A DNA stretch of 64,000 nt. Origin: Apostichopus japonicus. Lineage: Eukaryota > Echinodermata > Holothuroidea > Aspidochirotida > Stichopodidae. Position 1 is the stretch's first letter. Each line of letters starts with the position of its first letter. The stretch covers positions 17,843,594-17,907,593 of the forward strand of contig NC_092563.1 in the NCBI RefSeq assembly GCF_037975245.1, given 5' to 3'. A model generated the notes under the pieces. It searched no databases. It saw nothing but the letters and a program-made list of their open reading frames with translations, and was not told the origin of the DNA. Below, in pieces: positions 26,101 to 38,100 of this stretch. A program made the position numbers and the translations under genes.

Positions 26101-29100
26101 TGCTTCAAGGAGAACATGAAATCACCTATCCAATGATCCTCCTGATACACCAAAACCAAATTAGCAATATTCTGGAAAATTTTCCCCTTTTTGTGTTATG
26201 AAAGGGTTTTTTCTTTCGTCTCTGTCATATCTTAAATGAGATATGTTGCAACAGTTGTTTCATATCTCATGAAAGAAGATTTTTGCTTTTATTTGCCAAT
26301 TTTTCTTCATAAATTTGCCAATCCGACCAATTTAGACAACAATCTCAGATTCTTGCAGACAATTCATATTAATTAGCTAGTGAGTACGCAGTGATCCGAT
26401 AATGGAAGAGGTTGTCGACTAGACACTATTTCGTAGTAGTATAAATAAGCTAAACAAAGCAAAGAGGAAATTTCCAAAAATCTGATAAAGAAAACGCTCA
26501 ATATAAACCCAACCAATTAACTGCATAGGTTTATGCCGTCACTGTGCCAAACAGCAAATAAAATTGAATAAAATCGACTAAGAATAAGCTGCTTTACATT
26601 TTCATTTAGATTAAAAACAAAAGAACTAACCCAGTATTAAAATAACCCTCTTACAGCCTGCCCTCTGTCATTGCATGAAATGTCTGGTATTAATGCTGAG
26701 GCTATTTTTTTTTTTTTAGCCTCTACCTCGCTAGCAAAATGTTTGCAACTGCTAACGATTCATTGTTTCTCACTTCTCTCTCTTCGGATTATGTTTTAAT
26801 TTTGCTACCCTCTCTGTGTGTTCCTCCTTCTCTAACCTTGCACCGAATGTGGCAAATCCATTTACGTGTCATGCGCTTGCAACTGCCAGGATACAGGAAA
26901 GGTTTGTGTTTTATCTTCTTTGTTTTGTTTTTATTATCACTTGTTTTATCTTACAATTAAGTATCAATTTTTTTCCCTACAAAACTGGATGGAATAGTGA
27001 CACGTTAAGAAGCGCTTATTTCCTTTCCAAATATGGGGCACGATTTTTTGGGGCCCAAGTTTGAGAATTTAATTTATAGTTGCAGTAGCACTTATAGGTT
27101 ATTTGGGAGGGGTTTAGTATAGAATATCGAATCTCTAATGGTTTTATTATCCGTGCTGTGGCCGAGTGGATGAAGGCGGTGGCATTTGAAGCAATGAGGC
27201 TAAGCAATCGGGAGGTTCAGGTTCCATACCCAGCCGGGTCATAGTATGGTGGGTTTTTCATCCAAAAGCAAGCTATGGTTTTCCAATCTGAAATGACTTT
27301 CTACAATTGAAAAGATTCCAAATTTGAGCTTAAAATGTTGAATTCAAAGCCACCCGACGTGTAAGTTGTAATCCATAAGCCCTTGCAGGTTTTTCCCACA
27401 TTTGTGGTCGCTTAAGCATCGTAAAAATAACTGCTGATTGTTATTATTATTATGATATTGACACTGTTTCTTTCTTTGTTTGATATTTAATTATTCAACC
27501 TTGCTTCTAGTCATTGATATTTACTTGTAAATGCAGCTTGAAAATTTGTTGGCAAAATTAAGTGTTACCTCAGTTTTGCTTCATGGGCTACTTTTTTTCC
27601 AGCATTTTGGAGTCATTGATGCTTGTGTCAAAATTCCTTGTTTATGATTCTTGCTTTGTTCTTGCATTGTTCTTTAAACAGACGAAATAATTAATAACTG
27701 ATTACAATTTGAATAATCTTGGGGTTTTTTTTAGTGGTCAGCCTCCGAGACGGTTATGTCTGTCCCTTGTATAGCTTCACTTAGATTCTGTTAAGGAATC
27801 CCAGATCCTGTCATTGAGGTGGTCTTAACATCATATTGTCCAATATTTGAACTTTCTCTGAGTTAAAATCCCAGCTATTATAACTGAATTCAGTTTTTTA
27901 ACAAAATTTCTGTATTCTGGAGGCAAACTTTCGGGGACTATAAACCAGTCTTGTTAGGAATAAATAGAATTTCAGCTGTTTATCTCTTACTTCATCAGCT
28001 GAAAAGGTTTCTATTAACCATACTGGTTATTCTCTCTACTCCCTCCTTCAGACAAAAACAGAAAACTAGGAGAATATAGTCTCTATTGTCTGTATATATA
28101 AAGTCAAATATGCATGTGTGTTATAGGCTGACGACTGCCCGCCAGTTTTATAGTTGCAGATAATTATATTTAAATTTGTAATTGACCACCTTCAGCAGAA
28201 TGTCTGAATTAAGCATTTCCAAAGTTATAAAAACGTTGGGAATTTATTGCAACCCAAAACTCAATATTTCTGTTTTCGTGTATTCATTGGGTTTTGTTTT
28301 TGTTTATTTTTTATACCCTCTTTGCATTTTTTCTACCCCGTTTATATTTCTCAGAAAGCCACAGATTCTCAGAAGAAGCAATTTATAACCGTACTGAATT
28401 CCAAACGATCGAATGCAATAAACATTGGTTTAACAGTGCTACCTCAACCAGAGACCATTAAGCAAGCTGTACTTCACATGGATTCCCTTGTTCTTACCAA
28501 GGAGAATGTCGAGGTAAAGAGAAAACAGGAGGATGGCCTAGTTAATACTCAAGTGCAAGATGTTTTTCTCGGCAAAAATCCATTTGGTTTTGATAAAATT
28601 GCCAGGAAAGTTACACAGAATAAGTTGTGAATTTGGATATTTTCCAAAAAAAATTAACATAAGTCAACATTTTGTATGTGAAATGGAACCTGACTTGCTC
28701 ATGGACTTCATGATGACAATATGTTATAACAATGTTTTAGCATCCAAATTTATCAAAACTCGTCCAAAAACCTATTCTATAAAAGCTGCTTTGAGTTAAT
28801 ATGTGTCTGCATGTGAAGGTTTTCTGTATGTACAACAGGGCTTGGAATCCCTCAATCCGATAATCAAACAGAGACAATTTGTATCTATTGATCATTTCTG
28901 CTCATTTTTGTTTTGATTATTTCAGAGGCTTTTATCGATGGCCCCGACAGAAGAAGAGATAGACATGATCAGAGATGCACAGAGAGCATCTCCAGACACT
29001 CCTCTCGGCTCTGCAGAAGACTTCCTGATGATGCTGGCATCCGTCGGAGCGTTGGAGGCACGACTAAAACTATGGATCTTCAAGATTGATTATGATAACC

Positions 29101-32100
29101 AGGAAGAGGTTAGTGTTAATAAGAAACCTCCCGAAGGAATCATAAAGAAAACCAAGAGGCATCATAGACTGACTTTCCTCGACATCAACTGATAGTGAGA
29201 AGTCTGGCCAAATGGATCTCACATACTGATTAATCCTTGAAATAAATTGATCGAGAGAAGTCTGGCCAAATGGATCTCACATACTGATTAATCCTTGAAA
29301 TAAGCTGATTAAAGGCTCTCGCCCCAAACCGCTACGGCCATCTGAAAAAGTTATCTTTCTGTTGCTTGCAAGTGACGTTTTGTTTGTGTCGGTACAAAAT
29401 GCAGACAGTTATGAAACGTGATACCTTGCTATCTTTAGCTGGACCTGAGATGTCCATCGCTGTATCGTTTATACACTGTGATGTGGGTATTGATCGCAGC
29501 TGTATGTACTGACTGTACACAGTGTCTAATTACCGACGGTAGCAAGCTGTGTGTGTATTTTCTGGGATCAATGGTGGTGTCTAACATTTCTGTTACACCT
29601 CATTTGAAACTAGGTCAGATTACTGGCATTAGACGTTTCTTTTTGCGCGAGTCTTCACACCCTTTAATCAATTATATCCCTCTCCTTTCCAAGCACGAAT
29701 CTTTTGTTTTTGAGATATTTTAGAAAATGAAACGATAAACAAAGTTTCCTGGTTTCCTCACTTGGCATCCTAACACATTTTACTTGAGAGTGTCATGAAT
29801 AGTAGAAAGTAAGGTACAACAAAACCATTCATACTTTAAATTTCTTTACCTCAATTCAGTAAACACAGCCCGTGATAAAAAGCTTTCCTTCTTTCAATGT
29901 GAATTGTTAACACCGTTTTCTGGAAAGTAACTCGCACGGTCTACTTCTGAGAAAGTAAGGACTAAATAAAGAAAAGATGAAAAGAAAAACACAGCTTTGG
30001 TTTGTTTGATATTATGTTTGGACACATCAAAATAAGCTGTACAGAATAATTAAGCATGCATTTGTCACCAAACAAACGTCCAAAATTATGATCTTCCAAG
30101 AAAAATAGAGAGACAAAGACCATTTTTCTGCTTTGTGTATAAAAAGCTAATTCTGGGATAAAATACCCTTTTTGGCATTTTTTTCAGTTAACCTTTTGCT
30201 TTAAATTCCTTTTGTTCTTCATAGATTTGTAAAATGTTTCTATAAGTTTCAATAATCGGTTTTTCTGTTCTTTTTTTTTTTTCTTTAGGAAATTGCAGAA
30301 CACTTAGCAGACTTGAAGACTGGGATTGATGACTTACAGAAGTCGAAGACATTCATGTACATCCTGGCCGCTTTAAGAGCAGTAGGAAACTTCCTAAATG
30401 GTGCAAATGTAAGATTCTTGGTTTGTTTTTAATCCTGGTAAAGTAACAAAATGAAAGAAAGTTTCTAATGCTTACCAGTTGTAGAATTTTCACACAGAGA
30501 CAGGGATGTAAGTCTTCCGTATTTTTACGGAAATCCGGTTTTTTTTATTATTCCAATAAGTCTTCCGTATTTTTTCGGAAATCGGTTTTTTTTTAATTCC
30601 AATAAAGTTCCACAAAATTGTTCGAATATCAAAGACACAACGCGGCAAAAATGCCTGGCCCGTTGCAGCAAGCTAAGTTCCACAAAATTGTTCGAATATC
30701 AAAGACACAACGCGGCAAAAATGCCTGGCCCGTTGCAGCAAGTCTTCCGTATTTCTACGGAAATCGTTTTTTTTTTTAATTCCAATAAAGTTCCACAAAA
30801 TTGTTCGAATATCAAAGACACAACGCGGCAAAAATGCCTGGCCCGTTGCAGCAAGCTAACTTCAATTTTCACTCATCGATCATTCAAAATACCATTTCCA
30901 GTTTCGCATCATCGCATTGCACTGTACAACATTGTGCCATGTGAATATCGTTGCGTACGTGCGAACTTCAAATCGCTATAACTCATTTCTGTCGTTGAAA
31001 AACCTTGCCTAATTCATGTTGATTGGACTGCTAATTAATAATATCTTCGTAACTGCTGGTGCTCGAATTGGAATTAACGCTTGTGATATTTGTGAGCGGC
31101 GCAAATCTACGGGATACGCATATGAAAGTCGATATTTGTGATCGCATTCGAATGTGAGACTGTTTTTTATTCCGTAGTTCGCTGCGACGTATTCGTAACT
31201 GTAAGCTAGCCTAACATAACGATAGTGTGTAAGTAGTAAGAACTACGGGTAGGATGTGTTAGCGCTAATACTTCTAAGCTAGCCTAACATACAGTAACGA
31301 TAGTGTGTAAGTAGTCAGAGCTAGGAGTAGGATGTGTTAGGACGGCATTCACCTGGGGTCTCCGAATAGTTTTCCGTTTTTTTTTTTTTGGCTGCACCTA
31401 CATCCCTGCAGGGAGTTCTTTATGGTATGATTAAATATTTGATATCATGCACATACTTAAAAAAAATGGAATAATTAAGATTTAAAGGATTCATCTCCCA
31501 ATGGGCACTACATCAGAAAGTAACAAAATGGCAGCCCCCTGACACAATTTTCAAACCCTTATATCTCCTACAAAAAGTACTTTTTTCATTTATATTTGGG
31601 GATTTTTCTTCACTAAGACCTCTATCATATAACAAAAAGTTGTTGGTTGGTTAACTTCTCCTTTAAAATAATTCAATGACATACAATTTCATTTCTGTTA
31701 TAAGTTTAATATTTAAATGAAGTATCTGGTTGGATTGAAGCAGGATATAGGATTGGATTTCCAATTACATGTCAGTTTGTCTGCACTTTTCCTATGAAGA
31801 TCTAATGAAACAAACAACATTGATCATTTTTAATTTTGATTTAGAGAACAGAAATTAGAAAATAAACCTTCTTGAATATTTAATGGCCTTTTAACAAGTA
31901 TGTCATAGTTTAGTAACAAGTTGTAATGTCCAGCCTAAACTTTCTTTAATTTTCTTTTTTTTCTCGTTTTGGAAAATTTCTAAAAAATTTTTTAATAACA
32001 GACGATATTGAATTTTTCTTGGTTGAAACTGCCTCTTTTGGTAATATGGCTGTTTTTAGTGTTAATCTGAAAGGAGAAACAAATGGTGATAATTCCTGCA

Positions 32101-35100
32101 TTAATATAAGATATGATTTTATTGTAGTTAAGTTGTTAAATAGAATCTGCAAGTGTTATAAAATAGAAGATACATTGGCAAAATCACAACAAAACAAAAA
32201 TCACGACAAAAAAAAATAAGGAGAAACGTGTAAAAAAATGGCAAAATCTTAAATGTATTAAATCATGTATGTATTTATACATATTTTTCTTAAGGTAGTT
32301 TTTACTGCACCTGGAGCGGTCCTATATTAACACACTATTAAGATGACATACGCGTAGTAACATAGAAACAATGAAACTAATTTGTAGTAACTTGCAGTGA
32401 TGGTTAACAGTGTAAGTAATACAGCTTCGTGTTTCTTTAAGGCTCACCTTAAACCAATTTCAATTTTTCATTTTTGACGTTAGGTCGAAGGGTTCCACAT
32501 TGAGTACTTGAGTAAGGTGTCAGAGGTCAAAGATACGTCCTCCAGCAAGCAGAGCCTTTTGTTTCATCTCTGCTCCATCATCAGAGAGCAGTTTCCTGAA
32601 AGTACAGATTTCTTCTCTGAAATAGGATCCATAAAGAGATGTGCAAAGGTAAGCTAGTAATGCATGGTCAGAGTGACAGACCTGTTTGAGCCGTGCAAGG
32701 CATGGCTCCTGCAGGTAAATTGGAACTTCTTTTTTTGTTTTGGGTGATGAAAAACAGACAATTGACCAATTTAAAGTAACAAATGAGGTTGAAGATAAGC
32801 AGTACAAAAATTTGGAAGCTTTAAGAGAGAAAGGAGCTATTTAGGAAAAATAATGATAGGTTGCCCCAGACCTGGCAAACCCACCCTGCTAGGATGTACC
32901 CTTAAGCTAAGAAAAACGTAAAAATAAAAAATAGTTCCTGGTAAGCTAATAAGTACCTTAATAGGTACCTTAAGTACCTAACTATAGGTAGTATAGTGGT
33001 CTGTGGTAGCTTTTAAAATCAATTAATTTTGCACAGTGTTAAACATAAGTAGCTGCACATGTGGCGTTTAAGTCAAATTGTAATCACAATTGCAATTTTA
33101 ATCTACAAAGCCTTAATGGAAAAAGCCAAAATTGCCACAGTGAAAATAGGAAATATCAATTTTATACTTTGAGACACTTTTTTTAATTATTTCACCCATT
33201 CACTGAAATTATACAGTTAACTTCAATTAAGCATGGAGTTAGGGAACTCTTTCCTTGCTTTGAGCAGTTTGACCTCCTTTTACAATATACTTCTTGTTAT
33301 TTCTGGTGAAGTCTGATGAACCATCGATTAAATCACATAGTTGAAGAAGAGCTCTAAACCACAGAGCAAAATCAGTGAGATTGTCATACCTGCTGTCCTT
33401 TGAAAGGACATGAATTCCTTTAGTATCTTCGCAAAAGTACGGCACACCATCCTACTTAAGTACCAAATTAAGTACTTGGTAGTACAAACTGGAGTACCTC
33501 AAGTACTTAAGTACCTTAAGAACTAAGTACCTAGTTAGTTAGGTAGTTATTCATTACATCTGTCGTCCAATATTTCTCACTTCCGTTCTTTTCCACTCAA
33601 GGTTGATTTTGATGAGCTAGAGACGAATCTCTTGAAACTGGAAGAAGAGTGCAAAGCATCCTGGGAACACTTAGAACTAATCTACACAAAACACACCATG
33701 TCCAGAGAATTTTATAGAAAGTGAGTCTCGCAATATATTTCTCTTCCGGTTTTATGTTCAGATTTGGTTGTAGAATATATTCCGATCTCTTGTGACTGTA
33801 GTAGTATCTTAAAAGTAACACAGTTCGATGCTTCTGCTAACCATTACAGTTTGCAATTTGCAAAGCTGTTTTTTCCCCCCCTGTCCCAAAAGTGCGAAAG
33901 CCCAGGTCTGTTTCCAAGCCCTGATGTCCTCACCCTGTACTGTTGAATTTGACACGAACAAAGATCGTGATAAACAAGCACCATATGATGATTGATGCTA
34001 ATCACTGTTAAAGAAAGAAGCTAATGCCTGCTGCATCATCCTATGACATTCTCTGACAACATCAAACTACAAAAATGTTAGCAAACTGCTTATCCACTTA
34101 AGAGCCTGTGTATTAAGAGAATGTGTAAATGTATGTGGGCCTGACATTTTGATCCTAGCAGGATCTTCTTCAGAGGCTAAAACCTGCCATAGTTTTGGTG
34201 CAACAAAAAATTGCGATAGATTTTGTCACACCAGCTTTTCATGTGTAAGCTGGCTGCTCCTAATACCAACCTTGTGTACATAGCATAGTGTGCACAGACA
34301 GGCATGTACATACTTTCAGTTGAAGTACAACTGCAGTATACTGTTTTCAAGAATATTCAGATCCAGCAGCATTTGCTGCTCTAGTTATCACACTCACAGA
34401 TACAAAAGCTATGCTGTTTTTTTTGCTATCAAAAATACTGGTTGTTGCATTACTTAAAATCATGCAAAAACTACCATCCCTTCACCATCACTGCAAATGT
34501 CATGTACCCTTTAGATAATGTTTCTTGATTTTGAAATGCTGTCACATGAAAGATTATATATCAAGTCCTTTGAGGGGAAGACTATCTACAGTACCTCTTA
34601 ACTACCTCAAGTATATTGAAATCTATGTAGCTTGAATGTGGCTCCAACTTTAAGAGATATTTTCCTTTTTTTGTGAAATATTCAAAACTGTATTCATAAA
34701 AATGTATTTCATTTTTTACCGTAAGTTGATAATTTGCAATTTCTTTTAAAAGTACAGTTTGTTCTCTCTAGTAAGAAATAATAATAAAATAAAAAAATTC
34801 CTTTGTTTTCTTTTTGTATCCATTTCTGTAATACCCGCATCTTCTAATAAAACTTGGCCTGGTACATGTTTTTTTTTCTTTGTAATAAAAGAGAAAGAAC
34901 TATATTTTTTTGGTATCATTTAGATTTGTTGTATGTCTTTTAAAGTAATAATGCATTATATTGTTTTAAATGAACAATAACGGTATTTTTACTTCTTTTT
35001 GTCTTTCCATTTTCTAGAACGAAAGATTTGCTTACTGACTGCGCTCAAAAGATACTTGTACTTAAAGTGGTTCATGTGCGAGTCTTAAACAGGTCAGTAT

Positions 35101-38100
35101 TTGCCTCGTTTATTTCTTTCTGTGCCACTTTTGTAATGTATCTCCTATGTCTGTAGTACCCAAGTCCATACTCCTGCTGGTACTCGAGTACATGCTTCTG
35201 TACTCGTACTTAATATAATATACGTACTTGAATTCGTAATCAGAGAAATCTGATTACTAGGGGCTTTTGCACTCATGCTGGTACCCGGGTCATTGAAGTT
35301 GTACTTAAGGTTTAGTACTCACACCACAAAGTCTGATATGCAATATATACAAGCAATGTAACCTAAACTTCAAAGAAAATGTCCTTTCAAGCTCAGTTAG
35401 ACCAAAGTAAAGTGTTTTTCATCTAGGATCAGTCCACAAATTTCTGTTAAAGCTCTGTCATATTTAAATGGCGGCATTAGTAGCTTTACCTCGACAGCAC
35501 ATCAATTGCATATTTTTGCTCAGTTTAGACCAAGAAGCCCTAAAAGACAAGAATGAAGTTCCCAACTACATGAACACTTTTATCAGTGACCCTTGTTTAT
35601 TCTTCCCTGTGATGTCTCCTAGGTTTCAGAAGTTACTTCTTTTCTTGGGAATGAACGCCACGGCTGCCCAAGAGCTGAAAGTGACTGATTTCTGTTCCAT
35701 AGTGAGCGAGTTCGCCCTAGAGTATCGTACCATCAGGGAACGTCACATCGAGATAGAAAAGAAGAAGGAAGACCATAAGAAACGCAACAAGACGAGAGGG
35801 AAGATGATAACTGAGGTAAAAACTGTTTTTATACATAGCTGCTTGTTAGGATGATAACTGAGGTACAATCTGTTTGTACACATAGCTGCTGGTTAGGATG
35901 ATAACTGAGGTACAATCTGTTTGTATATAGCTGCTGGTTAGGATGATAACTGAGGTACAATCTGTTTGTATATAGCTGCTGGTTAGGATGATAACTGAGG
36001 TACAATTTGTTTGTACACATAGCTGCTGGTTAGGATGATAACTGAGGTACAATCTGTTTGTACACATAGCTGCTGGTTAGGATGATAACTGAGGTACAAT
36101 CTGTTTGTATATAGCTGCTGGTTAGGATGATAACTGAGGTACAATCTGTTTGTATATAGCTGCTGGTTAGGATGATAACTGAGGTACAATTTGTTTGTAC
36201 ACATAGCTGCTGGTTAGGATGATAACTGAGGTACAATTTGTTTGTACACATAGCTGCTGGTTAGGATGATAACTGAGGTACAATCTGTTTGTACACATAG
36301 CTGCTGGTTAGGATGATAACCGAGGTTCAATATCTGCTGGTTAGAAATGAATATGATATCCTTTTTGTTTGTCACATTGTCCCTTTATTTGTACAGTGTA
36401 TTGGAAGCATTAGTCCTGTTCAACTGTTAGAGCTGTTTCGTTTCTACAGACTGGTCATAGACTAAGAGAAAGGAAAATTAGAATGATAAATAATGTTTCT
36501 CTGGCTATTCCAGTTTTCATGTTTTCTGTTTCATCTGTTTTTAGAAATTTCTCAGCAAGGAAAAGGCAGAAGATGCACAGCTTAAAGCGTTGCTAACAAC
36601 ACGTGGGACCGCCCCCGGTGATGAAACTCTAGAGAGCCGAACGAGAGCAAGGCCGTCAAATAGTAAGAAAAATTAAACATCCAAGAAGTTGATTGAAGTC
36701 AATTAGAAACTTAATGTTACTTCTTCACTGGAAAATTGAATACTGTTTCCATGGAAACAGGATTAAATATTTAGGTCAAATCTTGTCCCTCCTAATTCAA
36801 GCAATCAAAGCATTTTATTTTCCCTTACATTTAAGACCTTTTTCCTCCTTTCAAGTTTGAAGATATTTTAGAAGTAAAAAGATTTATGAGAAAAAATGTT
36901 AGTAACTCTGTATCCTGTGTTCTATGTCTAAATTTGGGAGAAACATTTTTTTATTTCAGAAAAAATTCAGCTAACATGATAGTTTTATGAAAAGAAGTTG
37001 CTCTTCCTGTAGTCATTAAAGCTTAGCATAAGTGTGCAACACATTTGTTTGATGGAGTCAGATAGTTGGGGCTGGAGCAGTGGGGGTGTAGGGAACTTGT
37101 CAGACAACCTGTGCCCCCGAAGGTTTCCCGAAGTTTTTCCTCAATTCTTAGCTCACCAGTTTGTGACAGAACCTGTCAGACATGTTTCTCCGTATTTGAA
37201 AAGAAATGATTTGTAGCGAGACAACCTGTTCTGTTTGCTATCAAAGCGTTGCAATGTTTCATAGAGTAGGATTTCAATTAAAAACAGAAATAACACAGAG
37301 AAATGAAACCAAAACTCTTGTATTGTTGCCAACTTGGCCAAGCTAACCGAAGTTTTAAACCCTTGAAAAAGCTAACCATGCTAGAAAACGTTTTCTATCA
37401 TATGATGTTTCTGTTTCCTGAATGACACTTTATTTGTTACTTAACCGAATGTTGTTTCTCTCTCCTTCTGGATATCTTCTCGTTATCTTTGCTTTCTCAG
37501 CGTGTACGCCCCACAGTGAGTTTAAAAGAGTTATTTGCACGTGCAGGAAGCATTTAAGAATATCCAGTCAATCATGTTTGGCTCAGTAGGGTAGAAATTT
37601 TTTTTTTTAAATTTAACCTGACGATAGATTTTGTGAACTCTTTTTCTCCCTTTCAAATTATTATCTGCATGTTGAATTTGGTAAGTCGTAAATGGCCGTC
37701 ACCAAAGAAATTCTTCCCTAGACCCATAAATGGAGTTGATAACAAATTTTAAAATTGACAAGTTCAGAGGAATTTTCCATGGAAGCAAAAAATAATGAAC
37801 AAATATTAACTTCGTATCGATAGACATCGTCCTTGAAAAACTGGGCTGCAGACCGTTTTCATTTGCCACACCCATGCCATTAAAACAGAAAATAAAAATT
37901 CTGAATTTTACCGTAAAGTTAATGCAAGGTCTTTGCGGTCAATTTCAAGTATATGAGAAGGCGTTATGAATTTGGCCAAGAAGGTAAATAAATTGAGCTT
38001 TGTCCCGTAGTTTTGCAGACCTTTCTATTCACTACAGATTTCAGGGACATTGTCTCAGATATTGCTTCACCCTCTCCGTTCAAATATTTTATGGAGAACC

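Larger units (their letters stand above)
24644..28354 (+). other. Intron inside FH2 with a SINE-like insertion
   Basis: The flanking exons join directly in phase 0 in line with other FHOD proteins, so no exon is required here. A 15-nt candidate microexon at 25,447 and a tRNA-like SINE at 27.16 kb are listed separately. T-rich tracts are present near 26.7 kb. Confidence 0.55.

Noticed and set aside
35829-36251. Four overlapping minus-strand frames of repeated [15 protein letters not shown]
   Set aside because: Translation of the 45/47-bp minisatellite, not a gene.
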